A stretch of DNA of 64,000 nt from an uncultured Phycisphaerales bacterium (GTDB taxonomy: Bacteria > Planctomycetota > Phycisphaerae > Phycisphaerales > UBA1924). Both the position numbers and the translations under genes were made by a program. The first letter of the stretch is position 1, and every line of letters starts with the position of its first letter. Below the pieces are notes generated by a model, which saw only the letters and a list, made by a program, of their open reading frames with translations, ran no database searches and was not told the DNA's origin. Below are positions 43,319 to 52,073 of this stretch, in pieces. Location of the stretch: assembly GCA_937995595.1 (NCBI GenBank), contig CALKJW010000020.1:1-64000 (forward strand). Reading direction: 5' to 3'.

Positions 43319-44548
43319 ATGTCCAACGCCGCAGTTTCTGATGTTCGTTCCGACCGGCTCAAGGCGCTCCCGCCGTTCCTCTTTGACGAGATCGACCGCA
43401 AGAAGCGCGAGCGCATCGCCGCGGGCGCGGACGTGATCAACCTCGGCGTTGGCGACCCGGACAAGCCGACGCCCGGGTTCATCGTCGAGGCGATGGACCG
43501 CGCGATGCGCGAACTGGTGAACCAGCAGTACCCGGCGGTGGGGGGCGGGCTGGGCGTGTTCCGCCAGGCGTGCGCGCGGTTCATGCAGCGCCGCTTCGGC
43601 GTGAACGTCGACCCGATGCGGCACATCGTCTGCTGCATCGGCTCCAAGGACGGCATCGCGCACCTGCCGTGGGCGGTGACGAACCCCGGCGACCTGGTGC
43701 TGGTGCCCGATCCGGCCTACCCCGTGTACGAGATCGGCTCCGTGCTGGCGCACTGCCGCGTGCACAAACTGCCCGCGGCGCGCGACAGCGGATGGAAGCC
43801 GGACTTTGCGTCGATCCCAGCGGCGGTGTCGCAGGCCGCGCGCATCTGCTGGGTGAACTACCCCAGCAACCCGACCGCGGCGGGCGCCGACGTGGCCTTC
43901 TACGAGCGGCTCATCGAGTGGAGCGGCGCGACGTGGCGGGGGCAGGGCTCGCGCGGGTGCATCGCGGCGTCGGATGTCGCCTACAGCGAACTGTACTTCG
44001 AGGACAGGCCGGTCTCGATGTGGCAGGCGCGGAACGCCTCGATCGACGAGACGCCCGGCATCGAGTTCCACTCGCTCTCCAAGACCTTCAACATGACGGG
44101 GTGGCGCATCGGCTTTGCGGTCGGCCACCCGGCGATCATCGGCGCGCTGGCGGGCATCAAGGCCAACGTCGACTCGGGAGTGTTCAACGCGATCCAGGTC
44201 GCCGGCGCGGCCGCGCTCGACCGGTTCGACGACCCAGCGGTGCAGTCGATGCGCGACCTGTACCGCCGCCGGCGCGACGTGATCGTGCCCGCGCTGCGCG
44301 CGATCGGCTGCGAGGTCGACAACCCCGGCGCCGGGTTCTTTGTCTGGGCCCGCACACCGCTTGCCAAGGACGGGCGGCCGATGGATTCGATGGCCTTCGC
44401 GGCTCGGCTGCTCGAACAGGCCGACACCGTCGTGGTGCCGGGGGCGGGCTTCAGCCCCGCCGGACGCGACTACTTCCGGATTGCGCTCACCGTCGAGGCC
44501 GAACGGATGGCGGAAGCGGCCGAGCGGATCCGGCGGATTGCGTGGTAA
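43319..44548 (+). CDS. dapL: LL-diaminopimelate aminotransferase-like enzyme
   Basis: 409 residues, class I/II fold. DapL converts tetrahydrodipicolinate directly to LL-diaminopimelate in lysine and peptidoglycan precursor synthesis. DapL-like features: LPPFLFDEIDRKKRERIAAG, INLGVGDPDKPTP, YPAVGGGLGVFRQACARFM, WVNYPSNPTAAGA and AYSELYFED. The PLP lysine sits in HSLSKTFNMTGWRIGFA. Some broad-specificity aminotransferases share these motifs, so the substrate is likely but not certain. Use of DapL in place of DapDCE is known for planctomycetes and related phyla. Confidence 0.87.
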   Translation: MSNAAVSDVRSDRLKALPPFLFDEIDRKKRERIAAGADVINLGVGDPDKPTPGFIVEAMDRAMRELVNQQYPAVGGGLGVFRQACARFMQRRFGVNVDPMRHIVCCIGSKDGIAHLPWAVTNPGDLVLVPDPAYPVYEIGSVLAHCRVHKLPAARDSGWKPDFASIPAAVSQAARICWVNYPSNPTAAGADVAFYERLIEWSGATWRGQGSRGCIAASDVAYSELYFEDRPVSMWQARNASIDETPGIEFHSLSKTFNMTGWRIGFAVGHPAIIGALAGIKANVDSGVFNAIQVAGAAALDRFDDPAVQSMRDLYRRRRDVIVPALRAIGCEVDNPGAGFFVWARTPLAKDGRPMDSMAFAARLLEQADTVVVPGAGFSPAGRDYFRIALTVEAERMAEAAERIRRIAW

Positions 44549-44689
44549 CCGGCCCCTGCGGCCGGAACTTTCGGAGAATGTGCCGATTTCCGGCAGGAAC
44601 GGCCCCGGCGCTGCGTATCTCTCTCGTGAGGGCCGCCGTCCGAACGGCCCTTGCGTCGAGGGTTGAATCGGTCCGATCTGGTCACACCC

Positions 44690-45544
44690 ATGCTTCCCTG
44701 GATTCTCGGAGCGCTGGCGCTGTCGGCCTTGGTCGCGGCGGTGTACGCCGTCGCGAGGGCGGGGCCCAAGGCTCGCGCCCGCGAGATGCGCCGCAAGCGG
44801 TTCCACCTGCCCGAATCCGCCGAGCGGATCGGCCTTGCGCCGGAGCGTGCGACGGAGGCGGTCAGGGGCGTTGTCGAAACACCGGCGCCGGCCCAACAGA
44901 GACGGCCCAGGCGGCCCGACGCGGAGGGTCGGCCCGGTCCTGTGGAGACGCACGATCCGCGGCCGGCCGCGGGCTCGATGGGCCGGTTGGTCGAGACGCC
45001 CGACGGCGAGGCCAGCCTGACCACGCCGCCGTTCCAACTGCGCGAGGCGATCTTCTCGAACAAGTCGGGCCGCTACGTCGCCGCGATCTACCGTCGCGTC
45101 CCGCCGTGGGTGATGGTGTGTCCGAAGGTGCGGCTGGACTCGCTCCTGATTCCGACGCCGCCGGACGGCCGCGACGCCGAGGACTGGCGGACGTGGCGTC
45201 AGCGCGTGCGCGTGCGGTCGATCGACCTGGTGTTGTGCGACCGTCGCACGTGGCGGCCCATGCTGGCGATCATCATCGACCACTCCGCGCCGGACACGCA
45301 CGCGCTGGGCGGGGGCAGAGACCGCATCGTTGACGAGGTGCTGGGGGCTGTCGGCCTGCCGTTCATCCGCGGCACAGGGCGTTTCGTGGACGACTGGCCG
45401 CGTATCCGGCCGTACGTGGAGCAGGCGATCCTGCCCGCCGCGGAGGACGCGCCCGAGGCCGCGGACGAAGCCCGCCGGGCGCGACCGGGCGGGGCGGTTG
45501 CGCTCCTGCGCATGGACGAACAGAAGGGCTGGCTGCTGGAGTAG
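44690..45544 (+). CDS. DUF2726-like protein with N-terminal membrane anchor
   Basis: 284 residues from the ATG at 44690; a TTG 39 bases upstream is the alternative. One membrane segment (LPWILGALALSALVAAVYAV), an Arg/Pro-rich linker of about 100 residues, then a domain that matches the DUF2726 layout: VCPKVRLDSLL, SIDLVLCDRRTWRPMLAIIID and RDRIVDEVLGAVGLPFIRGTG. DUF2726 has a PD-(D/E)xK nuclease-like core; here the segment expected to read IELD is IIID, so the conserved Glu is missing and catalysis is doubtful. Its stop is one base from the stop of the convergent cyanophycinase gene. Confidence 0.7.
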   Translation: MLPWILGALALSALVAAVYAVARAGPKARAREMRRKRFHLPESAERIGLAPERATEAVRGVVETPAPAQQRRPRRPDAEGRPGPVETHDPRPAAGSMGRLVETPDGEASLTTPPFQLREAIFSNKSGRYVAAIYRRVPPWVMVCPKVRLDSLLIPTPPDGRDAEDWRTWRQRVRVRSIDLVLCDRRTWRPMLAIIIDHSAPDTHALGGGRDRIVDEVLGAVGLPFIRGTGRFVDDWPRIRPYVEQAILPAAEDAPEAADEARRARPGGAVALLRMDEQKGWLLE

Positions 45545-45545
45545 G

Positions 45546-47081
45546 TCAGGGCGCGGCCCGCTCGACCGGCCCCGCGGCGACCGGGTCCGCGCCGCGGCCG
45601 GTGCGGATGTCGAAGCCCCAGCGGTCGGCGAGGATGTGCGTCCGCGCGTTGCGGAACGAAACAACCTGCCGTGCGGTGGGGGGCTTGGCGCCGGGCGCGA
45701 AGTCCTCGGTCGCGGCGATCACCGCCGCCGACATCGGCGCGCCGAGCCGCCCGAACGGCAGGTAGGCGCGCACCACGCCGTCCGGGTCGAGCATGACCGC
45801 GGATGCGTTGTCGAGCAGCACACCCCAGCGGGCCCTGCCCGTGCCGATGGCCCAGCACACGCCGCCCGCGGCGTTGTTCCGCGCCGACGGCGCGCCCAGC
45901 GCGCGGATGGACACGAGGGCGCCGGGGAACCGTCCCTCGCCCTCGACCAGTCGCAGCGTGCCCTCGAAGACCGCGTTCTCCGGCTGATCGGGCGCGAGAC
46001 GGACGCTCCCGCGCGAGGCGTGCTGGGGCGCGTCGCCGCGCGCGTGCGGCCGGTCGAGCGGGTCCACCTGGCGCGTGATCTCCGGCTGGTCCAGCGCGAC
46101 GGGCGAGACCTTCGCCGCGGCATCGACCAGCGCGCGAAGGTCGAACTCCTCGCCCGCGACGTACTGGTCGGTCGCGATGTCGGTGATCGACGGCGGAACG
46201 CCGCGCGCGACGTGCAGCCGCGTGTCGGCTGTCATGCGCATGACCGTCGCTGCGCCGGTGCCGAGCACGCGTGCCCGGCCGTCGGGCCCAACGCACAGCG
46301 CGGTGCGCGCGTCGAGCCCGATGCCCACGACGCGCCGGTCGAAGTCGGCGTGGATGCGCCCGAGGAACACGGCCAGCCGCGTGAAACGCGCCCGCTCGGC
46401 AAAGTGCGAGTCGAAGATCACGCCCGGCGTCAGGCGCAGGAAATCGGTCGTGAAGGAGATCGTGTCGGCATAGGGGTTGCGCAGCGCGTCCATCGGCGGG
46501 CACGATCCGTCCGCCGCGTCGTAGATGAACTCGCCCAGCACGGCGCAGCCGGCCGAGGTCCCTCCGATCACGCCGCCGCGGTCGAACACCGAGCGGATGG
46601 CCGACTCGATCGGCGTGCCCTTCCAGAACTGCACGTAGCGCGTCTGCGAGCCGCCGCGCATCCAGACGATGTGCGCAGCTCGGATGGTCGCGGCGATGTT
46701 CTCATCGCCCGCGTTGGTCGAGTTGATCCAGAACTGCGCCACCTCGGCCGCTCCGGCGTCGCGGAAGCACGTGGATGTCGGGTCGGGCGGCTCGCTGGGA
46801 TCGACCTCGGCGGGGTCGAGCGGCATGCCGACCTCGCGGCTGCCGATCACGACCGCGCGCACGCCGGAGTTGTCCTTCTCGGCAAGCGGCCGGGCCTGCT
46901 CGACCATCCAGCGGAAGACCGGGCCCGACCAGTCGCCACGAGAGACGGACCCGCCTCCCTCGGCGCAGATATACCCCTGCGCGCGGGCTGTTCCGGCGGT
47001 CTGCGAAAGGACGAGCACTACGGCCGCCGCGAGGACAAGGCGCGTCATGGGAACGAATCCGCTGTCGGTTGGCTTGGTCAT
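45546..47081 (-). CDS. Secreted cyanophycinase-like serine peptidase (family S51)
   Basis: 511 residues, longer than the roughly 270 of cyanobacterial CphB. The hydrophobic part of the signal peptide is MTRLVLAAAVVLVLSQTAG ending ARAQ; an ATG 33 bases upstream at 47081 has GGAG five bases before it and is taken as the start. The S51 core is clear: IVWMRGGSQTRYVQFW, the nucleophile elbow VIGGTSAGCAVLGE, and FDSHFAERARFTRLAVFL. The C-terminal 230 residues have no recognised domain. Cyanophycinase degrades the Arg/Asp storage polymer; a secreted form may let the cell use polymer released by other bacteria. No cyanophycin synthetase is nearby. Confidence 0.87.
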   Translation of the reverse strand: MTKPTDSGFVPMTRLVLAAAVVLVLSQTAGTARAQGYICAEGGGSVSRGDWSGPVFRWMVEQARPLAEKDNSGVRAVVIGSREVGMPLDPAEVDPSEPPDPTSTCFRDAGAAEVAQFWINSTNAGDENIAATIRAAHIVWMRGGSQTRYVQFWKGTPIESAIRSVFDRGGVIGGTSAGCAVLGEFIYDAADGSCPPMDALRNPYADTISFTTDFLRLTPGVIFDSHFAERARFTRLAVFLGRIHADFDRRVVGIGLDARTALCVGPDGRARVLGTGAATVMRMTADTRLHVARGVPPSITDIATDQYVAGEEFDLRALVDAAAKVSPVALDQPEITRQVDPLDRPHARGDAPQHASRGSVRLAPDQPENAVFEGTLRLVEGEGRFPGALVSIRALGAPSARNNAAGGVCWAIGTGRARWGVLLDNASAVMLDPDGVVRAYLPFGRLGAPMSAAVIAATEDFAPGAKPPTARQVVSFRNARTHILADRWGFDIRTGRGADPVAAGPVERAAP

Positions 47082-47272
47082 CACTTCTCCGGCGACGTTG
47101 TACCGATTGAATTCTCGGTGGGCAGTGCGAGTCGGTCATCGGCCCACGAACGACCACCGAATAATCGCAACAGGCCGGCCCGAAATGTCGAATATCGGGT
47201 GTCAGGGTGGCGTCTGGTGGTACACTGATCGAGATCCTGCGCTGCGACGGCGCGGGTCCGGAGAGCAGGCAC

Positions 47273-49540
47273 ATGGCCAACGCAGCGACGGTGCGCCGTG
47301 TTGACACTTGGTTCGCCGCCGCGGGCGTGCTGCTGGCCGTCTGCACGGCGGACGCGGACGTGCGATACGTCAACCACGCCGCGACCGGCGCTGGAACGGG
47401 CACGTCGTGGGCCGACGCGTTCACGGACCTGCACGCCGCGCTCGCCGCCGCGCAGCCCGGCGACGAACTCTGGGTCGCCGGCGGGACCTACCGCCCCGCG
47501 CCGCCCGGCGGAGACCGCTCGGTGTCGTTCGTGCTCAAGGGTGGTGTGCCGCTCTACGGCGGGTTCGCCGGGCACGAAACGGCGCGCTCGCAGCGCAACG
47601 CCGCGGCGAACCCGACCGTGCTGTCGGGCGACCTGAACGGCGACGACGGGCCGAACTTCGCGAACACGTCGGAGAACTCGTACCGCGTGGTGACCGCAGT
47701 CGGCGTGGGCGGGGCGCTGGTGCTCGACGGGTTTGTCGTCCGCGCGGGGCGTGCCGACGGGGCGGCGTCGGGCGAGCCGGGGCAGGCCAAGGACCGCGGC
47801 GCGGCGGTGATGATCCACGGCGGCACGCTTTTCGCCGTGGACTGCCTCTTCGAACGGCACTGGACGGCGGACTTCGGAGCGGTGGCCGACTGCGGCGCGG
47901 GCTCGACGTTCACGCGGTGCGTGTTTGCGGACAACTACAGCGAGTCGGGCGCGGCGGGCCTGCTGGTCGACGCGGGCGCGGCGACGGTCGCCGAGCACTG
48001 CCGCTTTGAGCGCAACTCGACGCCCGGCCAGGGCGCTGGCGCGCTGGTGCGGTCGTCGGCGGGGGCGCGGTTCGACTCGTGCTTCTTCGGGCACAACGGC
48101 GCGCACCGGGGCGGCGGGCTGGCGTTTGTCGCCGGGTCGGACGGGCTGGTGACGCTGTGCGAGTTCGAGCACAACACCGCGTTCGAGGGCGGCGGCGCGT
48201 CGGTCGTCGAGTGCGGGCCGCGGTTCGAGTACTGCAACTTCCACTTCAACTCGGCCGAACTCTCCGGCGGCGGGCTGTTCGGCGAGCGGGCGTGGCCCGA
48301 GGTCGAGACGTGCACGTTCGGCCGATGCGCCGCGGCCGAGGGGATGGTGGAGGGCGCGGGCGGGCAGGGGGGCTCGGGCGGCGGGGGCATGTGGCTCCGC
48401 GCAGGGGCGGGGCGGCTGGTCGATATCTGTTACAACAACAATCGCGCATCCTTCGGCGGCGGGCTCTACATCATCGAGGGCAACACGGCCGAGATCATCG
48501 GGTGCATGTTCATCGACAACGCGGCCAACGAGGGCGCGGGGTTCTACAACCTGTCGAGCACGCCGTACCTGACCGGCGGCCTGTTCACCGGCAACCACGC
48601 CTTCGGCGGGAGTTTCGCCGTCGGCGGCGGCGCATCGAACTACTTCTCGCCCGGCACGGTCATCGAGAACTCTCTGTTCGCCGACAACCGCGCCGAACTC
48701 GGCGGCGGCGCGGTCTACAACGAGGGCGAGGACCCGCTGATCGTCAACTGCGTGTTCTACCGCAACAGCGCCTACGGCGACTACGCCGGGTGGGGCGGCG
48801 GCGTGCTCAACGGGTTCTTCACGCGGGCGCGGACGGTGAACAGCGTGTTTGTCGCCAACAGCGCACGGTTCGGCGGCGCGGTGGCCGAACTGCACGGCTC
48901 CGAGTCCGCGACGATCAACTGCTCGATGGCCGCGAACCGGGCGTCGGAGTCCGGCCCCGCGGTGTGGGCGACGCTTGTTCACGCGGGGCAGGTCGTCAAC
49001 TGCCTGGTCGCGGGGCACGAGGCTCCCGCGGTCACCGGTCTGGCACTGCCCGACGTCTCGTGGTCGCTGGTCGAGGGCGGTCACGCCGGCGTCGGCGTGT
49101 TCGATGCCGCGCCCGGGGTCGTGCGGATGCCCTCACCCGGTCCGGACGGCGTCTGGGGCACGGCGGACGACGACTTCGGCGACCTTCGCCCCGTGCCCAA
49201 CTCGCTGCTCATCGACGCGGGCAACCCCGGCGCGGTGCCCGAAGGGATCGAGACCGACCTTGCCGGCGCGGCGCGTGACCGCGACGACCCCGGCTCTCCC
49301 GACGCCGGCCCTGCCCACTGGGCGAGCCTTGGCTGGGTGGACATCGGGGCCTACGAGTTCGAGGGCGTGAGTTGCACGGCGGACTTTGACGGCTCGGGCG
49401 GCGTGCAGGTCGCGGACATCTTCGCGTTCCTGTCGGCGTGGTTCGGCGAGGACCTGCGGGCCGACTCCGATCGTTCGCGCTCGCTGGGCGTGAACGACAT
49501 CTTCACGTTCCTCGCGGCGTGGTTCGCCGGCTGCCCATAA
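47273..49540 (+). CDS. Secreted right-handed beta-helix protein with dockerin-like C-terminus
   Basis: 755 residues. GGAGAGC upstream fixes the ATG; signal peptide WFAAAGVLLAVCTADAD. Residues 30-100 match the start of surface proteins of this type (YVNHAATGAGTGTSWADAF, DLHAALAAAQPGDELWVAGG). Residues 110-600 contain many Cys/Asn/Gly-rich repeats of about 22-25 residues (for example CEFEHNTAFEGGGASVVECG), typical of a parallel beta-helix. The last 60 residues are the dockerin-like module: CTADFDGSGGVQVADIFAFL, then NDIFTFLAAWFAGCP. It is probably an adhesin or polysaccharide-binding surface protein. Divergent from the cyanophycinase. Confidence 0.87.
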   Translation: MANAATVRRVDTWFAAAGVLLAVCTADADVRYVNHAATGAGTGTSWADAFTDLHAALAAAQPGDELWVAGGTYRPAPPGGDRSVSFVLKGGVPLYGGFAGHETARSQRNAAANPTVLSGDLNGDDGPNFANTSENSYRVVTAVGVGGALVLDGFVVRAGRADGAASGEPGQAKDRGAAVMIHGGTLFAVDCLFERHWTADFGAVADCGAGSTFTRCVFADNYSESGAAGLLVDAGAATVAEHCRFERNSTPGQGAGALVRSSAGARFDSCFFGHNGAHRGGGLAFVAGSDGLVTLCEFEHNTAFEGGGASVVECGPRFEYCNFHFNSAELSGGGLFGERAWPEVETCTFGRCAAAEGMVEGAGGQGGSGGGGMWLRAGAGRLVDICYNNNRASFGGGLYIIEGNTAEIIGCMFIDNAANEGAGFYNLSSTPYLTGGLFTGNHAFGGSFAVGGGASNYFSPGTVIENSLFADNRAELGGGAVYNEGEDPLIVNCVFYRNSAYGDYAGWGGGVLNGFFTRARTVNSVFVANSARFGGAVAELHGSESATINCSMAANRASESGPAVWATLVHAGQVVNCLVAGHEAPAVTGLALPDVSWSLVEGGHAGVGVFDAAPGVVRMPSPGPDGVWGTADDDFGDLRPVPNSLLIDAGNPGAVPEGIETDLAGAARDRDDPGSPDAGPAHWASLGWVDIGAYEFEGVSCTADFDGSGGVQVADIFAFLSAWFGEDLRADSDRSRSLGVNDIFTFLAAWFAGCP

Positions 49541-49708
49541 CCGCCGCTTCCCGGAGCGGGCGCGGGCACAACCGTCAACCCGGGCAATCTGTCGTCGGTC
49601 TTCGCGCAACCTGAGCGCGTGGGGCTGTCGCTGCGCGGCCATGATGATCGATCACACTGCGAGCCGCGTGCGCGGCCGCCCGCACCCCGCATGCGCCGGA
49701 GGCGCCCC

Positions 49709-50530
49709 ATGGCCACGCGACTTCCCTACCGCGCCGTGTTCATCAGCGACCTGCACCTGGGCAGTTCCGCCTGCCGCGCGGCGGACATCGCCGCGTTTCT
49801 CAAGCACGTCGAGTGCAGGACGCTTTACCTCGTCGGCGACGTGATCGACATGTGGCGTCTGCGCTCGCGGTGGTACTGGCCGGAAGAGCACAACCGCGTC
49901 GTTCACCGCATCCTGAAGATCGCCAAGCGCGGGACACGCGTGGTGCTCATCCCCGGCAACCACGACGAGCACGCGCGCCAGTACGCCGGCCTGAACTTCG
50001 GCGGGGTCGAACTGGTCCGGGACGCGGTGCACGTCACCGCCGACGGCAGGCGCCTGCTGGTCACGCACGGCGACGAGGTGGACGTGGTCATCCGCCACGC
50101 GCGGCTGCTGAGCGTGCTCGGCGGCGTCGCCTACGAGCGGCTGGTGACGGTGAGCCGCTGGCACAACCGCGTGCAGAGGCTGCTGGGCAGGCCCGAGTGG
50201 TCGCTGTCGCAGTACGTCAAACTCCGGGTCAAGTCCGCGTGCAAGCACATCGCCCGCTTCGAGGAAGCGCTGGAGGGCGAAGCCCATCGGCGCGGGCTCA
50301 ACGGCGTGGTGTGCGGGCACATCCACAAGGCCGAGATCCGGCGCGGCGACGCTGTCGACTACTTCAACTGCGGCGACTGGGTCGAGAGTTGCACCGCGCT
50401 GGTCGAGCACGACGACGGCACCATGCGCATCGTGCACGGGCCGTCGGTGGTGGAGCAACTCGAACCCGATCTGGCGGCCGACGAGCCGATCGCGGACATC
50501 GACCGGACGCTGCCCCTCTTCGGCGCCTGA
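49709..50530 (+). CDS. Calcineurin-like phosphoesterase, LpxH-type UDP-diacylglucosamine diphosphatase
   Basis: 273 residues. The start with GGAGG seven bases upstream (49709) is preferred over an ATG 18 bases earlier. Metal motifs in order: FISDLHLGS, VGDVIDMWRL, IPGNHDEHAR, VTHGDEVD and CGHIHKAE. This layout fits LpxH/LpxH2-like enzymes, which make lipid X in lipid A synthesis. GNHD here, instead of the E. coli GNRD, points to the broader LpxH2-like group. Planctomycetes carry lipid A genes, so the role is plausible. No other lpx gene is present here. Confidence 0.83.
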   Translation: MATRLPYRAVFISDLHLGSSACRAADIAAFLKHVECRTLYLVGDVIDMWRLRSRWYWPEEHNRVVHRILKIAKRGTRVVLIPGNHDEHARQYAGLNFGGVELVRDAVHVTADGRRLLVTHGDEVDVVIRHARLLSVLGGVAYERLVTVSRWHNRVQRLLGRPEWSLSQYVKLRVKSACKHIARFEEALEGEAHRRGLNGVVCGHIHKAEIRRGDAVDYFNCGDWVESCTALVEHDDGTMRIVHGPSVVEQLEPDLAADEPIADIDRTLPLFGA

Positions 50531-50962
50531 CGCGGGTTTTCCACCGCCGGGTTTCGCTTGCGTTTCGCCCGGCGCGTGGTATGGTGAACACAGACAAGAC
50601 GAGCGCACCGCGAAGGTCGCGCACGATGCGGAACGGGAGCCGACGGGCGGGGGGATTCGGACTCCCGGGGCCTGCGAAACGCCCTGCTCCGCCTCTCGCG
50701 CGTGACGGCTTTGCGGTGCGTTTGTCATTTGTGCCCGCCCCGCCGCACTGCCCGCACTGACGCCCGCTCGACCTCGTGCGAGACGTGTCGAAACCGGAGT
50801 TGCCGCGGAGCCGCAGAGAACGCCGAGGACACGGGAGGGTCGGACGTTCGAATCCGACTCACGAAGCGTTCATGGTTTCCCGGGTCTCTGCGTGCGCTGC
50901 GCCTCGGCGGTGAAACTCGTTCGAACCCGTTTCGCGGCAACGAGGTCCACCGAGCGGGCGCG
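50531..50962. other. 432-bp gene-free region containing one inverted-repeat element
   Basis: No frame shows coding bias. The only clear structure is the inverted-repeat element at 50801-50913. The rest is unassigned. Confidence 0.5.
50801..50913. repeat. 113-bp palindromic noncoding element with inner hairpin
   Basis: The outer arms (50802-50828, GCCGCGGAGCCGCAGAG onwards, and 50883-50913 read in reverse) match at about 20 of 26 positions. In the centre, GTCGGA and TCCGAC (50839-50858) form a perfect 6-bp stem around CGTTCGAA. The arm sequence resembles the 'ccgcagag-cgcagag' repeats seen between genes in many bacterial genomes; copy number here is one. Confidence 0.5.
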
Positions 50963-51895
50963 TCACTTCTTCCGAGTCGCGACGACGACGCGCGGCAGAC
51001 CCTCCAGGTCGTTCAGCACGCGCACCCGCTCCAGTTGCGGCTGCGCCGAGGCCAGCGCGGCGGCCTGCTCGGCCGTGCACGCCGCGACCTCGACCATCAG
51101 CACGCCGCCGGGCCGCAGGAACTCCGGCGCGCCCTCGATCAGCGGGCGCACGAACATCAGGCCGTCCGCCCCGCCGCGGAGCGCGGCGTGCGGCTCGTAG
51201 TCCTTCACGTTCGGCGGGACCGCGTCCCACTCGTGATCGGGGATGTAGGGCGGGTTGGCCAGCAGGTAGTGCAGGTCGGTTGTCGCGGCGGTGGTGACGC
51301 CGGCGGCGTCACGCAGCGGCGCGAGGAGGTCGCCCTGCAGAAACTCGACGCGCGACCGCACGCCGTGCCGGTCGGCGTTGCGCTGCGCGACGGCCAGCGC
51401 GTCGGGGCTGATGTCGGTCGCGACGGCGGCCGCGCCGGGCAGGTGCTTGAGCAGCGCGACGGCGATGCACCCCGAGCCGGTGCAGACGTCGGCGATTCGC
51501 ACGCCCTCGCCGGACCTGCCGCCAAAGCCCGGCTCGGCCCGCGCGTGCAGCAGAACGTTCTCGACGATCGTTTCGGTGGACGGACGCGGCACAAGCACCG
51601 CCGGCGAGACGTGGAACGCCATGCCGAAGAACCACTTCTCGCCGACGAGGTAGTCGATCGGCTCGTGCTTGAGCGCGCGGCCGACCAGTTCGCGCAGCGT
51701 GTCGCGCTCCAGCGGCGCGGCGGGCCGGTCGGCGTCCATGTACAGGCGCAGGCGGTCGCACCCCAGCACGTGCGTGAGCAGCAGCTCGGCCGAGAGCCGC
51801 GGCGAGTCGAGGCCCTTCCTCGTGAACGCCTCGGTCATCCAGTTCAGGAGTCGGCGCGTCGTCCAGTTCTCGACATGTGCGGCCGGCGTGGACAC
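50963..51895 (-). CDS. prmC: Peptide chain release factor glutamine methyltransferase
   Basis: 310 residues from a GTG start. PrmC methylates the GGQ glutamine of RF1 and RF2. The N-terminal helical domain (WTTRRLLNWMTEAFTRKG, SAELLLTHVLGC) and the substrate loop EPIDYLVGEKWFFG are typical. The SAM site is IADVCTGSGCIAVALL, and the catalytic NPPY is in LLANPPYIPDHEW. No ATG is available at the right place; the GTG at 51895 lies six bases after TACACT, with no ribosome binding site, so it may be leaderless. Divergent from the Mrp operon. Confidence 0.92.
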   Translation of the reverse strand: MSTPAAHVENWTTRRLLNWMTEAFTRKGLDSPRLSAELLLTHVLGCDRLRLYMDADRPAAPLERDTLRELVGRALKHEPIDYLVGEKWFFGMAFHVSPAVLVPRPSTETIVENVLLHARAEPGFGGRSGEGVRIADVCTGSGCIAVALLKHLPGAAAVATDISPDALAVAQRNADRHGVRSRVEFLQGDLLAPLRDAAGVTTAATTDLHYLLANPPYIPDHEWDAVPPNVKDYEPHAALRGGADGLMFVRPLIEGAPEFLRPGGVLMVEVAACTAEQAAALASAQPQLERVRVLNDLEGLPRVVVATRKK

Positions 51896-51901
51896 GCCGA
51901 G

Positions 51902-51907
51902 AGTGTA
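51902..51907 (-). promoter_or_regulatory. Putative leaderless -10 element of prmC
   Basis: TACACT on the minus strand, six bases (ctcggc) before the GTG start. Confidence 0.5.
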
Positions 51908-52073
51908 CCACGGCGGCCGATCGGCGCGCCGGAATCGCCCGCGATTGACTCCGCCGGGCCCGCCGGGGCGAACAGGTGCCGATAGACTCCGCGGTCCAAG
52001 GTCGGGCCGGGTCGGCATGGATGCGACGCGCGCGCTCGCATCGTCCGATTCGGTCCGGATCGGATCCCGCACG

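Noticed and set aside
50839..50858. tRNA fragment suggested by GTTCGAATC
   Set aside because: Only a T-arm-like hairpin; there is no acceptor, D or anticodon arm, and the stem is part of a larger inverted repeat.
50702..50962. Plus-strand coding region after the phosphoesterase
   Set aside because: No codon bias, and the frame overlaps a palindromic repeat and then runs antisense to prmC.
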